64,000 nucleotides of DNA from Methylobacterium soli. Its GTDB lineage: Bacteria; Pseudomonadota; Alphaproteobacteria; Rhizobiales; Beijerinckiaceae. Location: contig NZ_VZZK01000006.1 of assembly GCF_008806385.1 (NCBI RefSeq), positions 124,001 through 188,000 on the forward strand. The letters are read 5' to 3'. Position 1 is the first letter of the stretch, and each line of letters begins with the position of its first letter. Below the pieces are notes generated by a model, which did no database searches, was not told the origin of the DNA, and saw nothing but the letters and a program-made list of their open reading frames with translations. Of the stretch, positions 56,223 through 64,000 are shown piece by piece. A program made the translations under genes and the position numbers.

Positions 56223-57620
56223 ATGCTCTCGAACCTCGCGGCCCGCGACGTCGAAACCCTCGTGCATCCCTACACCAACCTCGCGGCCTTCCGCGAGACC
56301 GGACCGCTCGTGCTGGAGCGCGGCGACGGCGTCTGGGTCTACGACACGGAGGGGCGGCCCTATCTCGAGGGCATGGCGGGCCTCTGGTGCACGGCGCTCG
56401 GCTACTCGAACGCGGAACTGGTCGCGGCCGCCACCGAGCAGCTCGGCCGCCTGCCCTTCTCGCACCTGTTCTCCGGCCGCAGCCACGATCCGGCGATCGC
56501 GCTCGCGGAGGCCCTGAAAGAAGTGATGCCGGTGCCGACCTCGAAGGTGTTCTTCACCTCCTCGGGCTCGGAGGCGAACGACACGCAGGTGAAGCTGACC
56601 TGGTACCTGAACAACGCCCTCGGGCGGCCGCGCAAGAAGAAGATCATCGCCCGCGAGCGCGGCTATCACGGCGTCACGGTGGCGACCGCCTCGATGACCG
56701 GCCTGCCGGCCAACCACGCCGACTGGGACTTGCCGCTGCCGGGCTTCCTGCACACGGCCTGCCCGCACCATTATCGATTCGCCGAGCCCGGCGAGACCGA
56801 GGAGGCCTTCTCGAGCCGCCTCGCCGACGAACTCGAGGCGCTGATCCTGCGGGAGGATCCCGAGACGGTGGCGGCCTTCGTGGCCGAGCCCGTGATGGGC
56901 GCGGGCGGCGCCATCACGCCCCCTTCCGGCTATTTCGCGAAGATCCAGGCGGTGCTCGACCGCTACGACGTGCGCTTCATCGCCGACGAGGTGATCTGCG
57001 GCTTCGGCCGGCTCGGCACCTGGTTCGGCAGCGAGGCGCTTGGCATGCGCCCGGACACGATCTCCTTCGCCAAGGCCGTCACCTCGGGCTACGTGCCCCT
57101 CGGCGGCGTCTCGATCGACGAACCGCTCTACGAGGCGATGCTCGACGAGAGCCGTAAGCTCGGCACCTTCGGGCACGGCACCACCTATTCGGGCCATCCC
57201 GTCGCCTGTGCGGTCGCCCTCAAGACCCTGGAGATCTACCGGCGCGACCGCATCGTCGAGGGCGTCGCCGCGAAGGCGCCCCAGTTCCAGGCGCGACTCG
57301 CGCGGCTCAGGGAGCATCCGCTCGTCGGCGAGGCGCGGGGCATCGGCCTGATCGGCGGCGTCGAGATCGTCGCCGACAAGGCCTCGAAGGCGCAGTTCGA
57401 GCCCAAGGCCGGCGTCGCCGCGCGCTGCGTCGCCTTCGCACAGGCCGAGGGTCTGATCGTGCGCTTCCTCGTGGGCGACCGGGTCGCGGTCTGCCCGCCG
57501 CTCGTGATCCGGCCGGACGAGATCGACGCCCTGTTCGACCGCCTCGAACGCGCCCTCGACCGCACCGCCGCCTGGATCGCCGCGGAAGGCCTCGCGGCCA
57601 TGCCGGCCCAGGCGCGCTGA
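56223..57620 (+). CDS. Class III (omega) PLP aminotransferase
   Basis: A 465-residue class III aminotransferase. PLP-site blocks are VFFTSSGSEANDTQVKLTWY, HGVTVATASMTGLP, AEPVMGAGGAITPPSGYFAK, FIADEVICGFGRLGTWFGSE and the Schiff-base Lys284 in ISFAKAVTSGYVPLGG. It resembles beta-alanine, putrescine or other omega-amino-acid:pyruvate transaminases; the amine donor cannot be fixed. The ATG at 56223 matches the family start MLSNLAARDVETLVHPYTNL. Hairpins follow the stop. Confidence 0.93.
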   Translation: MLSNLAARDVETLVHPYTNLAAFRETGPLVLERGDGVWVYDTEGRPYLEGMAGLWCTALGYSNAELVAAATEQLGRLPFSHLFSGRSHDPAIALAEALKEVMPVPTSKVFFTSSGSEANDTQVKLTWYLNNALGRPRKKKIIARERGYHGVTVATASMTGLPANHADWDLPLPGFLHTACPHHYRFAEPGETEEAFSSRLADELEALILREDPETVAAFVAEPVMGAGGAITPPSGYFAKIQAVLDRYDVRFIADEVICGFGRLGTWFGSEALGMRPDTISFAKAVTSGYVPLGGVSIDEPLYEAMLDESRKLGTFGHGTTYSGHPVACAVALKTLEIYRRDRIVEGVAAKAPQFQARLARLREHPLVGEARGIGLIGGVEIVADKASKAQFEPKAGVAARCVAFAQAEGLIVRFLVGDRVAVCPPLVIRPDEIDALFDRLERALDRTAAWIAAEGLAAMPAQAR

Positions 57621-57627
57621 GGCGGCG

Positions 57628-57658
57628 CGCTGAGGCGGCGCTCAAGGGAGCCTCAGCG
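57628..57658 (+). terminator. Hairpin after aminotransferase gene
   Basis: cgctgaggc (57628-57636) and gcctcagcg (57650-57658) form a 9-bp stem with a 13-base loop. There is no T-run. Confidence 0.4.
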
Positions 57659-57867
57659 GGATGCTGGGCGATGCAGCATCGTCGAGACGATTCCAGACAG
57701 ATCGCCACGAAGGAACAAGCATTGCCGGTTTCTTAATCCGGCGTTCAGCTTGATCGACCGCAAATGAAGCACGGGCCGGCGGGGATCGATGTGTCGAATC
57801 CCCGTCTTCCCGAGACTTCCTCAAGGCCGCCCCCGGCCTCATCGGTCAATCAGACAGGACACGTCCC

Positions 57868-58083
57868 ATGTACCCCTCCAGCGAGACCCAGGCCGCGGCG
57901 ACCAAGAGCGGACGCCGACAGACGGATCTGGGTCACGATCGCGAGCATTTCCGCCCCGTCGCCCTGCCGGCGCTCGCCGCCGCGGTCCGCATGAAGGCCC
58001 CCGTCGCGGTCAAGCGCGAGACCCGGATCGGCGAGCGGCGCGGCATCCTGGAAATGCTGCACGAGGACGCCCCCCTCCTCTGA
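57868..58083 (+). CDS. Small hypothetical protein (71 aa)
   Basis: A 71-residue soluble basic protein starting MYPSSETQAAATKSGRRQTD. It has an acidic tail (ILEMLHEDAPLL) and no signal peptide or membrane segment. Codon bias supports coding. The upstream 247 bases (57621-57867) have no gene beyond the aminotransferase hairpins. Function unknown. Confidence 0.65.
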   Translation: MYPSSETQAAATKSGRRQTDLGHDREHFRPVALPALAAAVRMKAPVAVKRETRIGERRGILEMLHEDAPLL

Positions 58084-58209
58084 GGCGCAGGCCCGTCTCG
58101 CGCGCGCGAGGAGCGGCGCAGGCCTCCCGCGAGCGCCGCGCCGTCAAACCGTCATACTCGGCGGTCAGGCCCTGGCGCGAGAGATCCGGCGCCCACGGGG
58201 AACATCCGC

Positions 58210-59136
58210 ATGCTGATTCTGCCGAGCCGTCGGCAAGTCCTGGCCGGGCTCGGCGGCGCGGGTGCGCTCGCGGCCTCGACGGGCGTCTACGCCTTCGAGA
58301 TCGAGCCGCTGCACCGCCTGGTGGTGACGCGCTACGCCCCTGCCCTGCCGAACTGGACGCCCGGCCTGTCGCTGCGCGTGGCGGTCCTGGCCGATTTCCA
58401 TGTCGGGGAGCCCTACATGCCCCTCGACCGCATCGCCGAGATCGTCGACACCACCAATGGGCTGAATCCCGACCTGATCCTGATGCTCGGGGATTATCCC
58501 GGCGGGCCGAGCGTCGTCCGGCGCCGGGTGCCGCTCTCGGATTTCGCCGGGGTGGTGCGGCGCCTGAAGGCCCCGCTCGGCGTCCACGCGATCCTGGGAA
58601 ACCACGATTGGTGGGACGACCGCGTCGCGCAGCGCACCCGCAGCGGCCCCTGCGAGGCGCAGCGCGCGCTCGAGGCCGTCGGCATCCCGGTGATGGAGAA
58701 CGACGCCCTGCGCCTGACCAAGGACGGGCTGCCGTTCTGGGTGGCGGGGCTCGGCGACCAGGAGCCGTTCGTCCTCTGGGGCGACCATCGCGGCCGCGAC
58801 GACCTGCCCGGGACGCTGGCCAAGGTCACGGACGAGGCCCCCATCCTCCTGATGGTGCACGAGCCCGACATCTTCCTGCGGGTGCCGGACCGGGTCGCCC
58901 TGACACTCGCCGGCCATACCCATGGCGGGCAGATCCGCATCTTCGGCTACTCGCCGGTGATTCCGTCCAAGCGCGGCAACGATTTCGCCTACGGGCACAT
59001 CGTCAAGGACGGACGTCACATGATCGTGTCCGGCGGCTTCGGCGTCAGCCGGGTGCCAATCCGCTTCGGCGTGCCGCCCGAGATCGTGCTCCTCGAACTC
59101 GGGGCGCCGCCGGCGCGCGTCGCCGCGCGGGGCTGA
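58210..59136 (+). CDS. Exported metallophosphoesterase
   Basis: A 308-residue calcineurin-like phosphoesterase. An N-terminal signal with an RR motif (SRRQVLAGLGGAGALAASTG) suggests Tat export or a membrane anchor. The metal-site motifs are Asp62 and His64 (ADFHVGE), Asp95 (GDYPGG), Asn131-His132 (GNHDWW), a later His (MVHEPD) and GHTHGGQ. It is closest to the YkuE-like/UDP-diacylglucosamine-type phosphoesterases that act on lipid or cell-surface phosphates. The substrate is not assigned. Confidence 0.9.
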   Translation: MLILPSRRQVLAGLGGAGALAASTGVYAFEIEPLHRLVVTRYAPALPNWTPGLSLRVAVLADFHVGEPYMPLDRIAEIVDTTNGLNPDLILMLGDYPGGPSVVRRRVPLSDFAGVVRRLKAPLGVHAILGNHDWWDDRVAQRTRSGPCEAQRALEAVGIPVMENDALRLTKDGLPFWVAGLGDQEPFVLWGDHRGRDDLPGTLAKVTDEAPILLMVHEPDIFLRVPDRVALTLAGHTHGGQIRIFGYSPVIPSKRGNDFAYGHIVKDGRHMIVSGGFGVSRVPIRFGVPPEIVLLELGAPPARVAARG

Positions 59137-59240
59137 GGGGCCGGCCCGGCGATGGGGGGCGCCCGCCGGGGTTTGGGCGCGGCGCTCGGTCCCGGGGCGG
59201 GACGCATCGCCCTTTCGCGGGCCCGCGCTAGCTTCCCGGC

Positions 59241-59681
59241 ATGCGCACGCTCCTGACGATCCTCCTCCTGACGACGGCAACGCCGGTTCTCGCCGATTCC
59301 TGCGGCGACCTCATCGACCGCGTCGCGGCCGAGACGAAGGCGGAGGTCGGCCATCGCAGCCCCGATTTCGCGAATTTCAGCGTCTCGGCCGACACGTCCC
59401 TGACGCTCGCCTGCGGCGAGCCCTCGTCGGTCGGCGCGCAATTCCGGGGCGAGACGCCGCCCGACGCCTATTATCGCCTGTTCGGCCGGGCTGGGCAGAC
59501 GGTGACGGGGATCGACGCCGCGACCATCGAGACGGCTGCCCACGCGGCCCGGGACGCGGCCTCGCGCCTGCGCCACAGCAACGTCGATGCGGGCGGCGCG
59601 CGCATCACCTGCTCGGTCACGAATTCGGGGAAAGGTCCCCTCACCCTATGCGCGATATCAGAGCACAGCGATCGCAGCTGA
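59241..59681 (+). CDS. Exported hypothetical protein (146 aa)
   Basis: A 146-residue exported protein with a signal peptide (about 1-19, ending PVLADS) and a mature globular domain with four Cys (SCGDL, ACGEP, TCSVTN, LCAISE) probably in two disulfides. DAYYRLFGRAGQTVTGIDAA is a likely helical-core stretch. I recognise no family. Its 3' end overlaps the next gene by 34 bases, so they may be co-translated. Confidence 0.75.
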   Translation: MRTLLTILLLTTATPVLADSCGDLIDRVAAETKAEVGHRSPDFANFSVSADTSLTLACGEPSSVGAQFRGETPPDAYYRLFGRAGQTVTGIDAATIETAAHAARDAASRLRHSNVDAGGARITCSVTNSGKGPLTLCAISEHSDRS

Positions 59682-60214
59682 CGCCCGCCCGCCCCGCCGC
59701 GCCGACGCTGCTGCCGGCTTTTCTTCTGGCGGCTTTTCCGCTGGTGGCTTTTCCGCTGGTGGCTTTTCCGCTGGTGGCTTGGCCGATCCCCGGACAGGCC
59801 CAGGACGCAACGCCGCCGGAGAAAGCGGGACCTGACCGCGAGGCGCCGGGGAAGCAGGAGGACGAGGCGTCGATCAACAACTGGGCGGAGCTGCGCAAGG
59901 CGCTCACCGCCTGCTGGAAGATCCCGGACGGCACCGAGGGCTCGACCATCGCGTTCCGGTTCGGCCTCTCCAAGACGGGGGCGCTGCGCGGCAAGCCCCT
60001 GGTGACCGCCCGCCGCCTCGAAGGCAATGAGGCAAACCGGCAGGCCTACGAGCGCGCCGCCCTGGAGGCGCTGGACCGCTGCTTCCCGATCCGCGTCACG
60101 CCGAGCTTCGGAGCGGCGCTGGGCGAGAGCCCGGTGCGCCTGCGCTTCGTCAACACGGCGCCGACGCCCGCCTACCAGCTCAACTCGAACATCACGATCT
60201 TCGCGCCCCGCTAG
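59648..60214 (+). CDS. Exported TonB-C-like protein with repeat-expanded signal
   Basis: A 188-residue exported protein. The signal peptide contains a repeated AFPLV unit from a 15-bp tandem repeat, then WPIPGQAQDA. The mature domain (INNWAELRKALTACWKIPDG, TIAFRFGLSKTGALRGKPLV, EGNEANRQAYERAALEALDR) resembles the TonB C-terminal/energy-transducer fold found in small Hyphomicrobiales proteins. Two Cys are conserved-looking. It overlaps the preceding gene by 34 bases. It ends at a hairpin convergent with pccB. Confidence 0.78.
   Translation: MRDIRAQRSQLTPARPAAPTLLPAFLLAAFPLVAFPLVAFPLVAWPIPGQAQDATPPEKAGPDREAPGKQEDEASINNWAELRKALTACWKIPDGTEGSTIAFRFGLSKTGALRGKPLVTARRLEGNEANRQAYERAALEALDRCFPIRVTPSFGAALGESPVRLRFVNTAPTPAYQLNSNITIFAPR
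59716..59775. repeat. 15-bp tandem repeat inside signal-peptide codons
   Basis: ggcttttccgctggt repeats three times perfectly (59731-59745, 59746-59760, 59761-59775) with an imperfect copy before it (59716-59730). Each copy adds five codons, so copy number changes would not shift the frame. Confidence 0.95.
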
Positions 60215-60241
60215 ACCGGCGCGGGGGGGGGCCGCGCCGGT
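60215..60241. terminator. Convergent hairpin before pccB end
   Basis: accggcgcg (60215-60223) and cgcgccggt (60233-60241) form a perfect 9-bp stem with a G-rich loop between two convergent genes. There is no T-run. Confidence 0.55.
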
Positions 60242-60279
60242 CGATTCGCGCGGCCCCATCCGTGTGGCGACGACGTCCC

Positions 60280-61812
60280 TCAGAGCGGGATGTTGTCGTG
60301 CTTCTTCCAGGGCTGCTCCATCTCCTTGGTGCGGAGCATGCCGAGCGCCCGCGCGATCCGCTTGCGGGTGGAATGCGGCATGATCACCTCGTCGATATAG
60401 CCGCGCTCGGCCGCCACGAAGGGCGAGAGGAAGCGGTCCTCGTACTCGCTCGTGCGCGCCGCGATCTTCTCCGCATCGCCGATCTCGGCCCGGAAGATGA
60501 TCTCGACCGCGCCCTTGGCGCCCATCACGGCGATCTGGGCGGTGGGCCAGGCATAGTTGAGATCCGCGCCGACATGCTTGGAGGCCATCACGTCGTAGGC
60601 GCCGCCGAAGGCCTTGCGGGTGATGATGGTGACGAGCGGCACCGTCGCCTGGCTGTAGGCGAACAGGAGCTTGGCGCCGTGCTTGATCAGGCCGCCATAT
60701 TCCTGCGCCGTCCCGGGCAGGAAGCCCGGCACGTCCACGAAGGTGACGATCGGGATCGAGAAGGCATCGCAGAAGCGCACGAAGCGCGCCGCCTTGCGGG
60801 ACGCATCCGAATCGAGGACGCCCGCGAGCACCAGCGGCTGGTTGGCCACGAACCCGACGGTGCGGCCCTCGATGCGGCCGAAGCCCGTGATTATGTTGCG
60901 GGCATAGGCCGCCTGGATCTCGAAGAAGTCGCCCTCGTCCGCGACCCGCCGGATCAGCTCGCCCATGTCGTAGGGCTTGTTCGGGTTGTCCGGGATCAGG
61001 GTGTCGAGGCCCTTGTCGAGGCGGTTGACGTCGTCGAAGCTCTCGATCTCCGGCACGCCGTCGATGTTGTTGGCGGGCAGGAAGTCGAGGAGGCGGCGGA
61101 TCTGCAGGATCGCCTCGACGTCGTTCTCGAAGGAGCCGTCGGCGATCGAGGATTTGGAGGTGTGGACCTTGGCGCCGCCGAGCTCCTCGGCGGTGACGAC
61201 CTCGTTGGTGACGGTCTTGACCACGTCGGGGCCGGTCACGAACATGTAGCTCGTGTCGCGCACCATGAAGATGAAGTCGGTCATGGCCGGCGAGTAGACG
61301 TCCCCGCCCGCGCACGGCCCCATGATGACGGAGATCTGCGGGATCACCCCGGAGGCCGCGACGTTGCGCTTGAACACCTCGCCGTAGCCGCCGAGTGCCG
61401 CCACGCCCTCCTGGATGCGCGCGCCGCCGGCATCGAAGATGCCGATGATCGGGGCGCGCATCTTCAGCGCCATGTCCTGCACCTTGACGATCTTCTGGGC
61501 ATGCGCCTCGGAGAGCGAGCCGCCGAACACCGTGAAGTCCTTGGAGAACAGGAAGACGGTGCGCCCGTTGATGGTGCCCCAGCCCGTGACGACGCCGTCG
61601 CCCGGGATCTTCTGCTTCTCCATCCCGAAATCGCTCGAGCGGTGCTGCACGAACATGTCGAATTCCTCGAACGACCCGTGGTCGAGCAGGAGTTCGATGC
61701 GCTCGCGCGCCGTCAGCTTGCCGCGCTTGTGCTGGGCGACGACGCGGTTCTCGCCGCCGCCGAGACGGGCCTGCGCGCGCCGCTCCTCGAGCTTCTCGAG
61801 AATATCCTTCAT
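60280..61812 (-). CDS. pccB: Propionyl-CoA carboxylase beta chain
   Basis: A 510-residue carboxyltransferase subunit that moves carboxyl from biotin to propionyl-CoA, giving methylmalonyl-CoA. Family blocks are [94 protein letters not shown] and [20 protein letters not shown]. In Methylobacteriaceae this enzyme serves the ethylmalonyl-CoA pathway. The biotin (PccA) subunit is not in the window. The ATG at 61812 has GAGG upstream. Confidence 0.95.
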   Translation of the reverse strand: MKDILEKLEERRAQARLGGGENRVVAQHKRGKLTARERIELLLDHGSFEEFDMFVQHRSSDFGMEKQKIPGDGVVTGWGTINGRTVFLFSKDFTVFGGSLSEAHAQKIVKVQDMALKMRAPIIGIFDAGGARIQEGVAALGGYGEVFKRNVAASGVIPQISVIMGPCAGGDVYSPAMTDFIFMVRDTSYMFVTGPDVVKTVTNEVVTAEELGGAKVHTSKSSIADGSFENDVEAILQIRRLLDFLPANNIDGVPEIESFDDVNRLDKGLDTLIPDNPNKPYDMGELIRRVADEGDFFEIQAAYARNIITGFGRIEGRTVGFVANQPLVLAGVLDSDASRKAARFVRFCDAFSIPIVTFVDVPGFLPGTAQEYGGLIKHGAKLLFAYSQATVPLVTIITRKAFGGAYDVMASKHVGADLNYAWPTAQIAVMGAKGAVEIIFRAEIGDAEKIAARTSEYEDRFLSPFVAAERGYIDEVIMPHSTRKRIARALGMLRTKEMEQPWKKHDNIPL

Positions 61813-61977
61813 GAAGTCACGGCCTCGGGCTGAATTGAATACAGAATTCCCACGAACGCTCAGGCTTGGCGGTTCACGGGTTCAGGCCCCTTAGCACGAG
61901 ACTTTCATCGGCGAAAACGCTGTTGCGCGGCGAGCCCTACGCGGGAAGTCCTGCGGGCAAGAGCGCCGCGGCAAACG

Positions 61978-62772
61978 CTACGCAGCAAGTGCCGCCACCT
62001 GCGCGGCGGCCTCGAACTCGGCCTTGCGCAGGGCGAGCCGCGCCTCGGCCTCCTCGTCCCGACCCCAGACGCTCGCCTGATAGAGCTCGTCCACATGCGC
62101 GGCGGCCCAGGCCTCCTCCGGCGTGAGGCGCCCGTGCAGCACTGCGAGCGCGATCAGGAGCGAGCCCGTCAGCGTCGTCATGGTGTGCAGCGCGGCGAGC
62201 CGGAACGGGCCCTCCGCCGCCGCGATGGCGCCCCGCAGGGCCGCGACCGAGGTATCGGGTTGCGTCACGTGCATCACGCCCTCGCTGAGGATCAGGCGTG
62301 CCCCGAAGGTTTCGTGCGCCCAGTCGAGGACCGGATCCCAGGCCTCCGCCTGCGCGGCGACGAGGCGGTCGGGCGAGCCGGCCCGGTAGGCCACGAGATC
62401 GGTGCCCGCATAGGCCGCGAGATCCTCGATGACGGCCTCGCGCCGGGGCGCGACCCCGTCGATCGCGGTGTTGACGAGGCGGGTCACCGGCATCTGCCCC
62501 GGATCGATCGAGGCGCCCTGCGCCTCCCACTCCGCCGCCAGGATCTCGGCGAGACCCCGGTTCGGCACGGCCAGCGGCTTGCGGGCCGGCGTGTTGGCCG
62601 AGCGCCCGTCGAGGGTCAGGCGGAAGCCGTCCGGTCCCTCGGCGAAATCGGCCTCCTTGTAGAAGCGCTTGGGCAGGGGCGGCTTGCCCTGGCTGCGCAC
62701 GGCCCGAAGGGGATCGGGCTTCGGGGATTCGGTGGGCTCGCCGAGCCAATCCTGGGTGACGTCGTCGCTCAT
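61978..62772 (-). CDS. ATP12 family F1-ATPase assembly chaperone
   Basis: A 264-residue protein of the ATP12 family, which chaperones the F1 alpha subunit. KRFYKEADFAEGPDGFRLTL, LDGRSANTPARKPLAVPNRG, LAEILAAEWEAQGASIDPGQ, MPVTRLVNTAIDGVAPRREA and the C-terminal YQASVWGRDEEAEAR are typical. The ATG at 62772 gives MSDDVTQDW; the frame continues upstream, but those codons look weak. It lies downstream of the HAD gene on the same strand. Confidence 0.93.
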   Translation of the reverse strand: MSDDVTQDWLGEPTESPKPDPLRAVRSQGKPPLPKRFYKEADFAEGPDGFRLTLDGRSANTPARKPLAVPNRGLAEILAAEWEAQGASIDPGQMPVTRLVNTAIDGVAPRREAVIEDLAAYAGTDLVAYRAGSPDRLVAAQAEAWDPVLDWAHETFGARLILSEGVMHVTQPDTSVAALRGAIAAAEGPFRLAALHTMTTLTGSLLIALAVLHGRLTPEEAWAAAHVDELYQASVWGRDEEAEARLALRKAEFEAAAQVAALAA

Positions 62773-62849
62773 GGCGCCGAGATAATGCATCCAGGCCGAT
62801 CCTGCGAGAGCGGCACATGCCGTCAAGCGGATCCTGCGAGGGCGGCGCC

Positions 62850-63548
62850 TCAGCCCTGCCCCGGGCCCGCGTCCGGCGCCATGCCTTCCGGACGCGCCAG
62901 GGGGCCGGAGAACAGGTCACGGAGGGCGGCGGCATTCTCCACCACCGTGACGGCCCCGGCCCCGAACAGCGCACCTTTGGGATGGTAGCCCCAGGCGACG
63001 CCGATCGGGGCCGCACCGGCGCTCACCGCCATGGCCATGTCGAAGCTGGTATCGCCGACCATCACGGTGCGGTCCGGGCCGATCCTGGTCTCCGCCATGG
63101 CCTGCAGCAGCATCGCCGGGTCCGGCTTCGAGGGAGCGTCGTCGGCGGTCTGGGTCGTGGAAAACCAGCCCTCCCAGCCATTGGCGGCGATCAGGTGGTC
63201 GACGCCGCGCCGGGATTTTCCCGTCGCGATGCCGAGGCGGACGTCGTCGCGTTCGTGCAGGCAGGCCAGGAGGTCCGCCATTCCGGGGAACAGGGGCTCC
63301 TCGTAGGTCGGGTCCGAGCGGAGCGCGTTGAAGGCCCGCTTGTAGCTCTCCGCGAGCGTCGCGATCGGGCCCTCGGCGCCGACGAGCCGCCGGAAGGCCT
63401 GCGGCAGCGACAGGCCGACCACCGATAGAGCGACCGACCGGCTCGGCGGCGCGAGGCCGTGCTCGGCGAAGGCCGTGCCCTGCGCGGCGACGATGAGGTG
63501 CTGGCTGTCGACGAGGGTCCCGTCGACGTCGAAGACGACGAGCTTCAC
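62850..63548 (-). CDS. HAD-superfamily phosphatase, PGP-like
   Basis: A 232-residue haloacid dehalogenase phosphatase. Motif I is VFDVDGTLVDS (Asp7, Asp9), motif II is IATGKS, and motifs III-IV are KPDPAMLL and MVGDTSFDMAMA. The cap domain is small and alpha-helical (subclass IA). It resembles phosphoglycolate phosphatase, but the substrate is not proven. The start is a GTG; ATP12 follows 77 bases on. Confidence 0.93.
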   Translation of the reverse strand: MKLVVFDVDGTLVDSQHLIVAAQGTAFAEHGLAPPSRSVALSVVGLSLPQAFRRLVGAEGPIATLAESYKRAFNALRSDPTYEEPLFPGMADLLACLHERDDVRLGIATGKSRRGVDHLIAANGWEGWFSTTQTADDAPSKPDPAMLLQAMAETRIGPDRTVMVGDTSFDMAMAVSAGAAPIGVAWGYHPKGALFGAGAVTVVENAAALRDLFSGPLARPEGMAPDAGPGQG

Positions 63549-63570
63549 GGCCGCGCGCGGCGGGGCCGCC

Positions 63571-64000
63571 TCACGGCCGGCGCGCCGGCTGCGCAGCGCT
63601 GGGCTGCTGGGCGGGATTCGGCGGGGCGCCCTGCGGCGCCGTCCCCTGCGGGGCAGCGCCCGGCTGGGCTCCGGTCTGGGTCGAGGACGGCGGCCGGTTG
63701 CGCTCGTAGCCGAGGCGGCAGCGGATGAGGAAGCGGCGCCGGGCCCCGCCGCGCAGGCCGCGCTGCTGCGAGTTGCGGTTGCAATAGGCGTAGGAATTGC
63801 GGCGGCGGCGCTCGCCGGCCCGCGGAGCCGCTCCGCTCCGGGCGGCGCTCGGCGCGGCGGGCTGGGCCGCCGCGGCCGGCGGGGGCGCGGCACGCGCGGG
63901 CGCAGGAGCGGCCGTGGCGGCGGCCGGCTGCGGCGTCGGCTGCGCGGCCGCCGCGGATCCGACCAGGCTCAGGACGGTGAGGCAGGCCAGCGTCGCAAGC
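63571..64000 (-). CDS. Exported basic protein, N-terminus cut by window end
   Basis: The minus-strand frame stops at 63571 and runs off the end of the window; the visible part starts inside a signal peptide (LATLACLTVLSLVGSAAAAQ). After an Ala/Pro-rich stretch comes a basic core with two Cys (NSYAYCNRNSQQRGLRGGAR, IRCRLGYERNR) and then a Gln/Pro/Gly-rich tail. The Cys-containing core is the only likely folded part. I recognise no family. The HAD gene begins 23 bases downstream, so they could be co-transcribed. Confidence 0.7.
   Translation of the reverse strand, partial: LATLACLTVLSLVGSAAAAQPTPQPAAATAAPAPARAAPPPAAAAQPAAPSAARSGAAPRAGERRRRNSYAYCNRNSQQRGLRGGARRRFLIRCRLGYERNRPPSSTQTGAQPGAAPQGTAPQGAPPNPAQQPSAAQPARRP

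Noticed and set aside
57789..59231. 480-codon plus frame over the metallophosphoesterase gene
   Set aside because: It is a different frame of the same region and yields Arg/Pro-rich low-complexity sequence.

Overview
The window is very GC-rich and densely packed chromosomal DNA from an alphaproteobacterium. It most probably comes from the Hyphomicrobiales, family Methylobacteriaceae. Supporting signs are the dnaA-dnaN-recF block, the purL-bolA-grxD and hemW-rdgB-rph/hrcA gene orders, DUF6894- and DUF1236-type proteins, an HWE-family histidine kinase, an ATP12-family F1 assembly factor and a large propionyl-CoA carboxylase beta chain. The genus is inferred from gene content only. No tRNA, rRNA, CRISPR array, insertion sequence or prophage was recognised.

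Layout. 0.3-4.4 kb: dnaA, dnaN, recF. 4.4-5.8 kb: a patch with an AT-rich island, an exported cupin and a frameshifted minus-strand reading frame. 5.8-13.2 kb: recQ, a membrane-associated alpha/beta hydrolase, purL, bolA, grxD (followed by a clear terminator) and a thioredoxin-reductase-like flavoprotein. 13.3-22.3 kb: DUF817 membrane protein, SMP-30 enzyme, coiled-coil membrane protein, peptidyl-dipeptidase, a hydrolase whose start codon overlaps that of a divergent extensin-like protein, and an L,D-transpeptidase. 22.3-25.9 kb: an osmoprotectant-type ABC importer (binding protein plus two permeases, no ATPase) and a divergent single-domain response regulator. 25.9-33.1 kb: yraN, rsmI, an LpoA-like lipoprotein, hemW, rdgB, rph, a 20-bp tandem array, a His-rich exported protein and hrcA.

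33.1-43.2 kb: a Gly-rich DUF1236 protein, epoxide hydrolase, MHS transporter, sodC, two RNA methyltransferase genes, SRAP protein, and an overlapping pair encoding a two-domain KaiC homologue and an HWE kinase with a degenerate receiver domain. 43.4-48.7 kb: a minus-strand run of corA, two SDRs, enoyl-CoA hydratase and acyl-CoA dehydrogenase. 48.8-56.1 kb: Sua5, wrbA with a divergent LysR regulator, a GreA/B factor, an AcuI-type reductase, a four-repeat exported protein, a SleB hydrolase and a Cys-cluster protein. 56.2-64 kb: class III aminotransferase, metallophosphoesterase, small exported proteins, pccB, ATP12, a HAD phosphatase and an exported protein cut by the window end.

Most of the window is housekeeping. 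The most interesting unit is the KaiC plus pseudo-receiver kinase pair at 40.6-43.2 kb. Other oddities are an importer lacking its ATPase gene, two overlapping divergent start codons, a 20-bp hairpin tandem array between rph and hrcA, an in-frame repeat expansion inside a signal peptide, and a palindrome made of two convergent stop codons. All coordinates and motifs were read by eye; no database search was possible.
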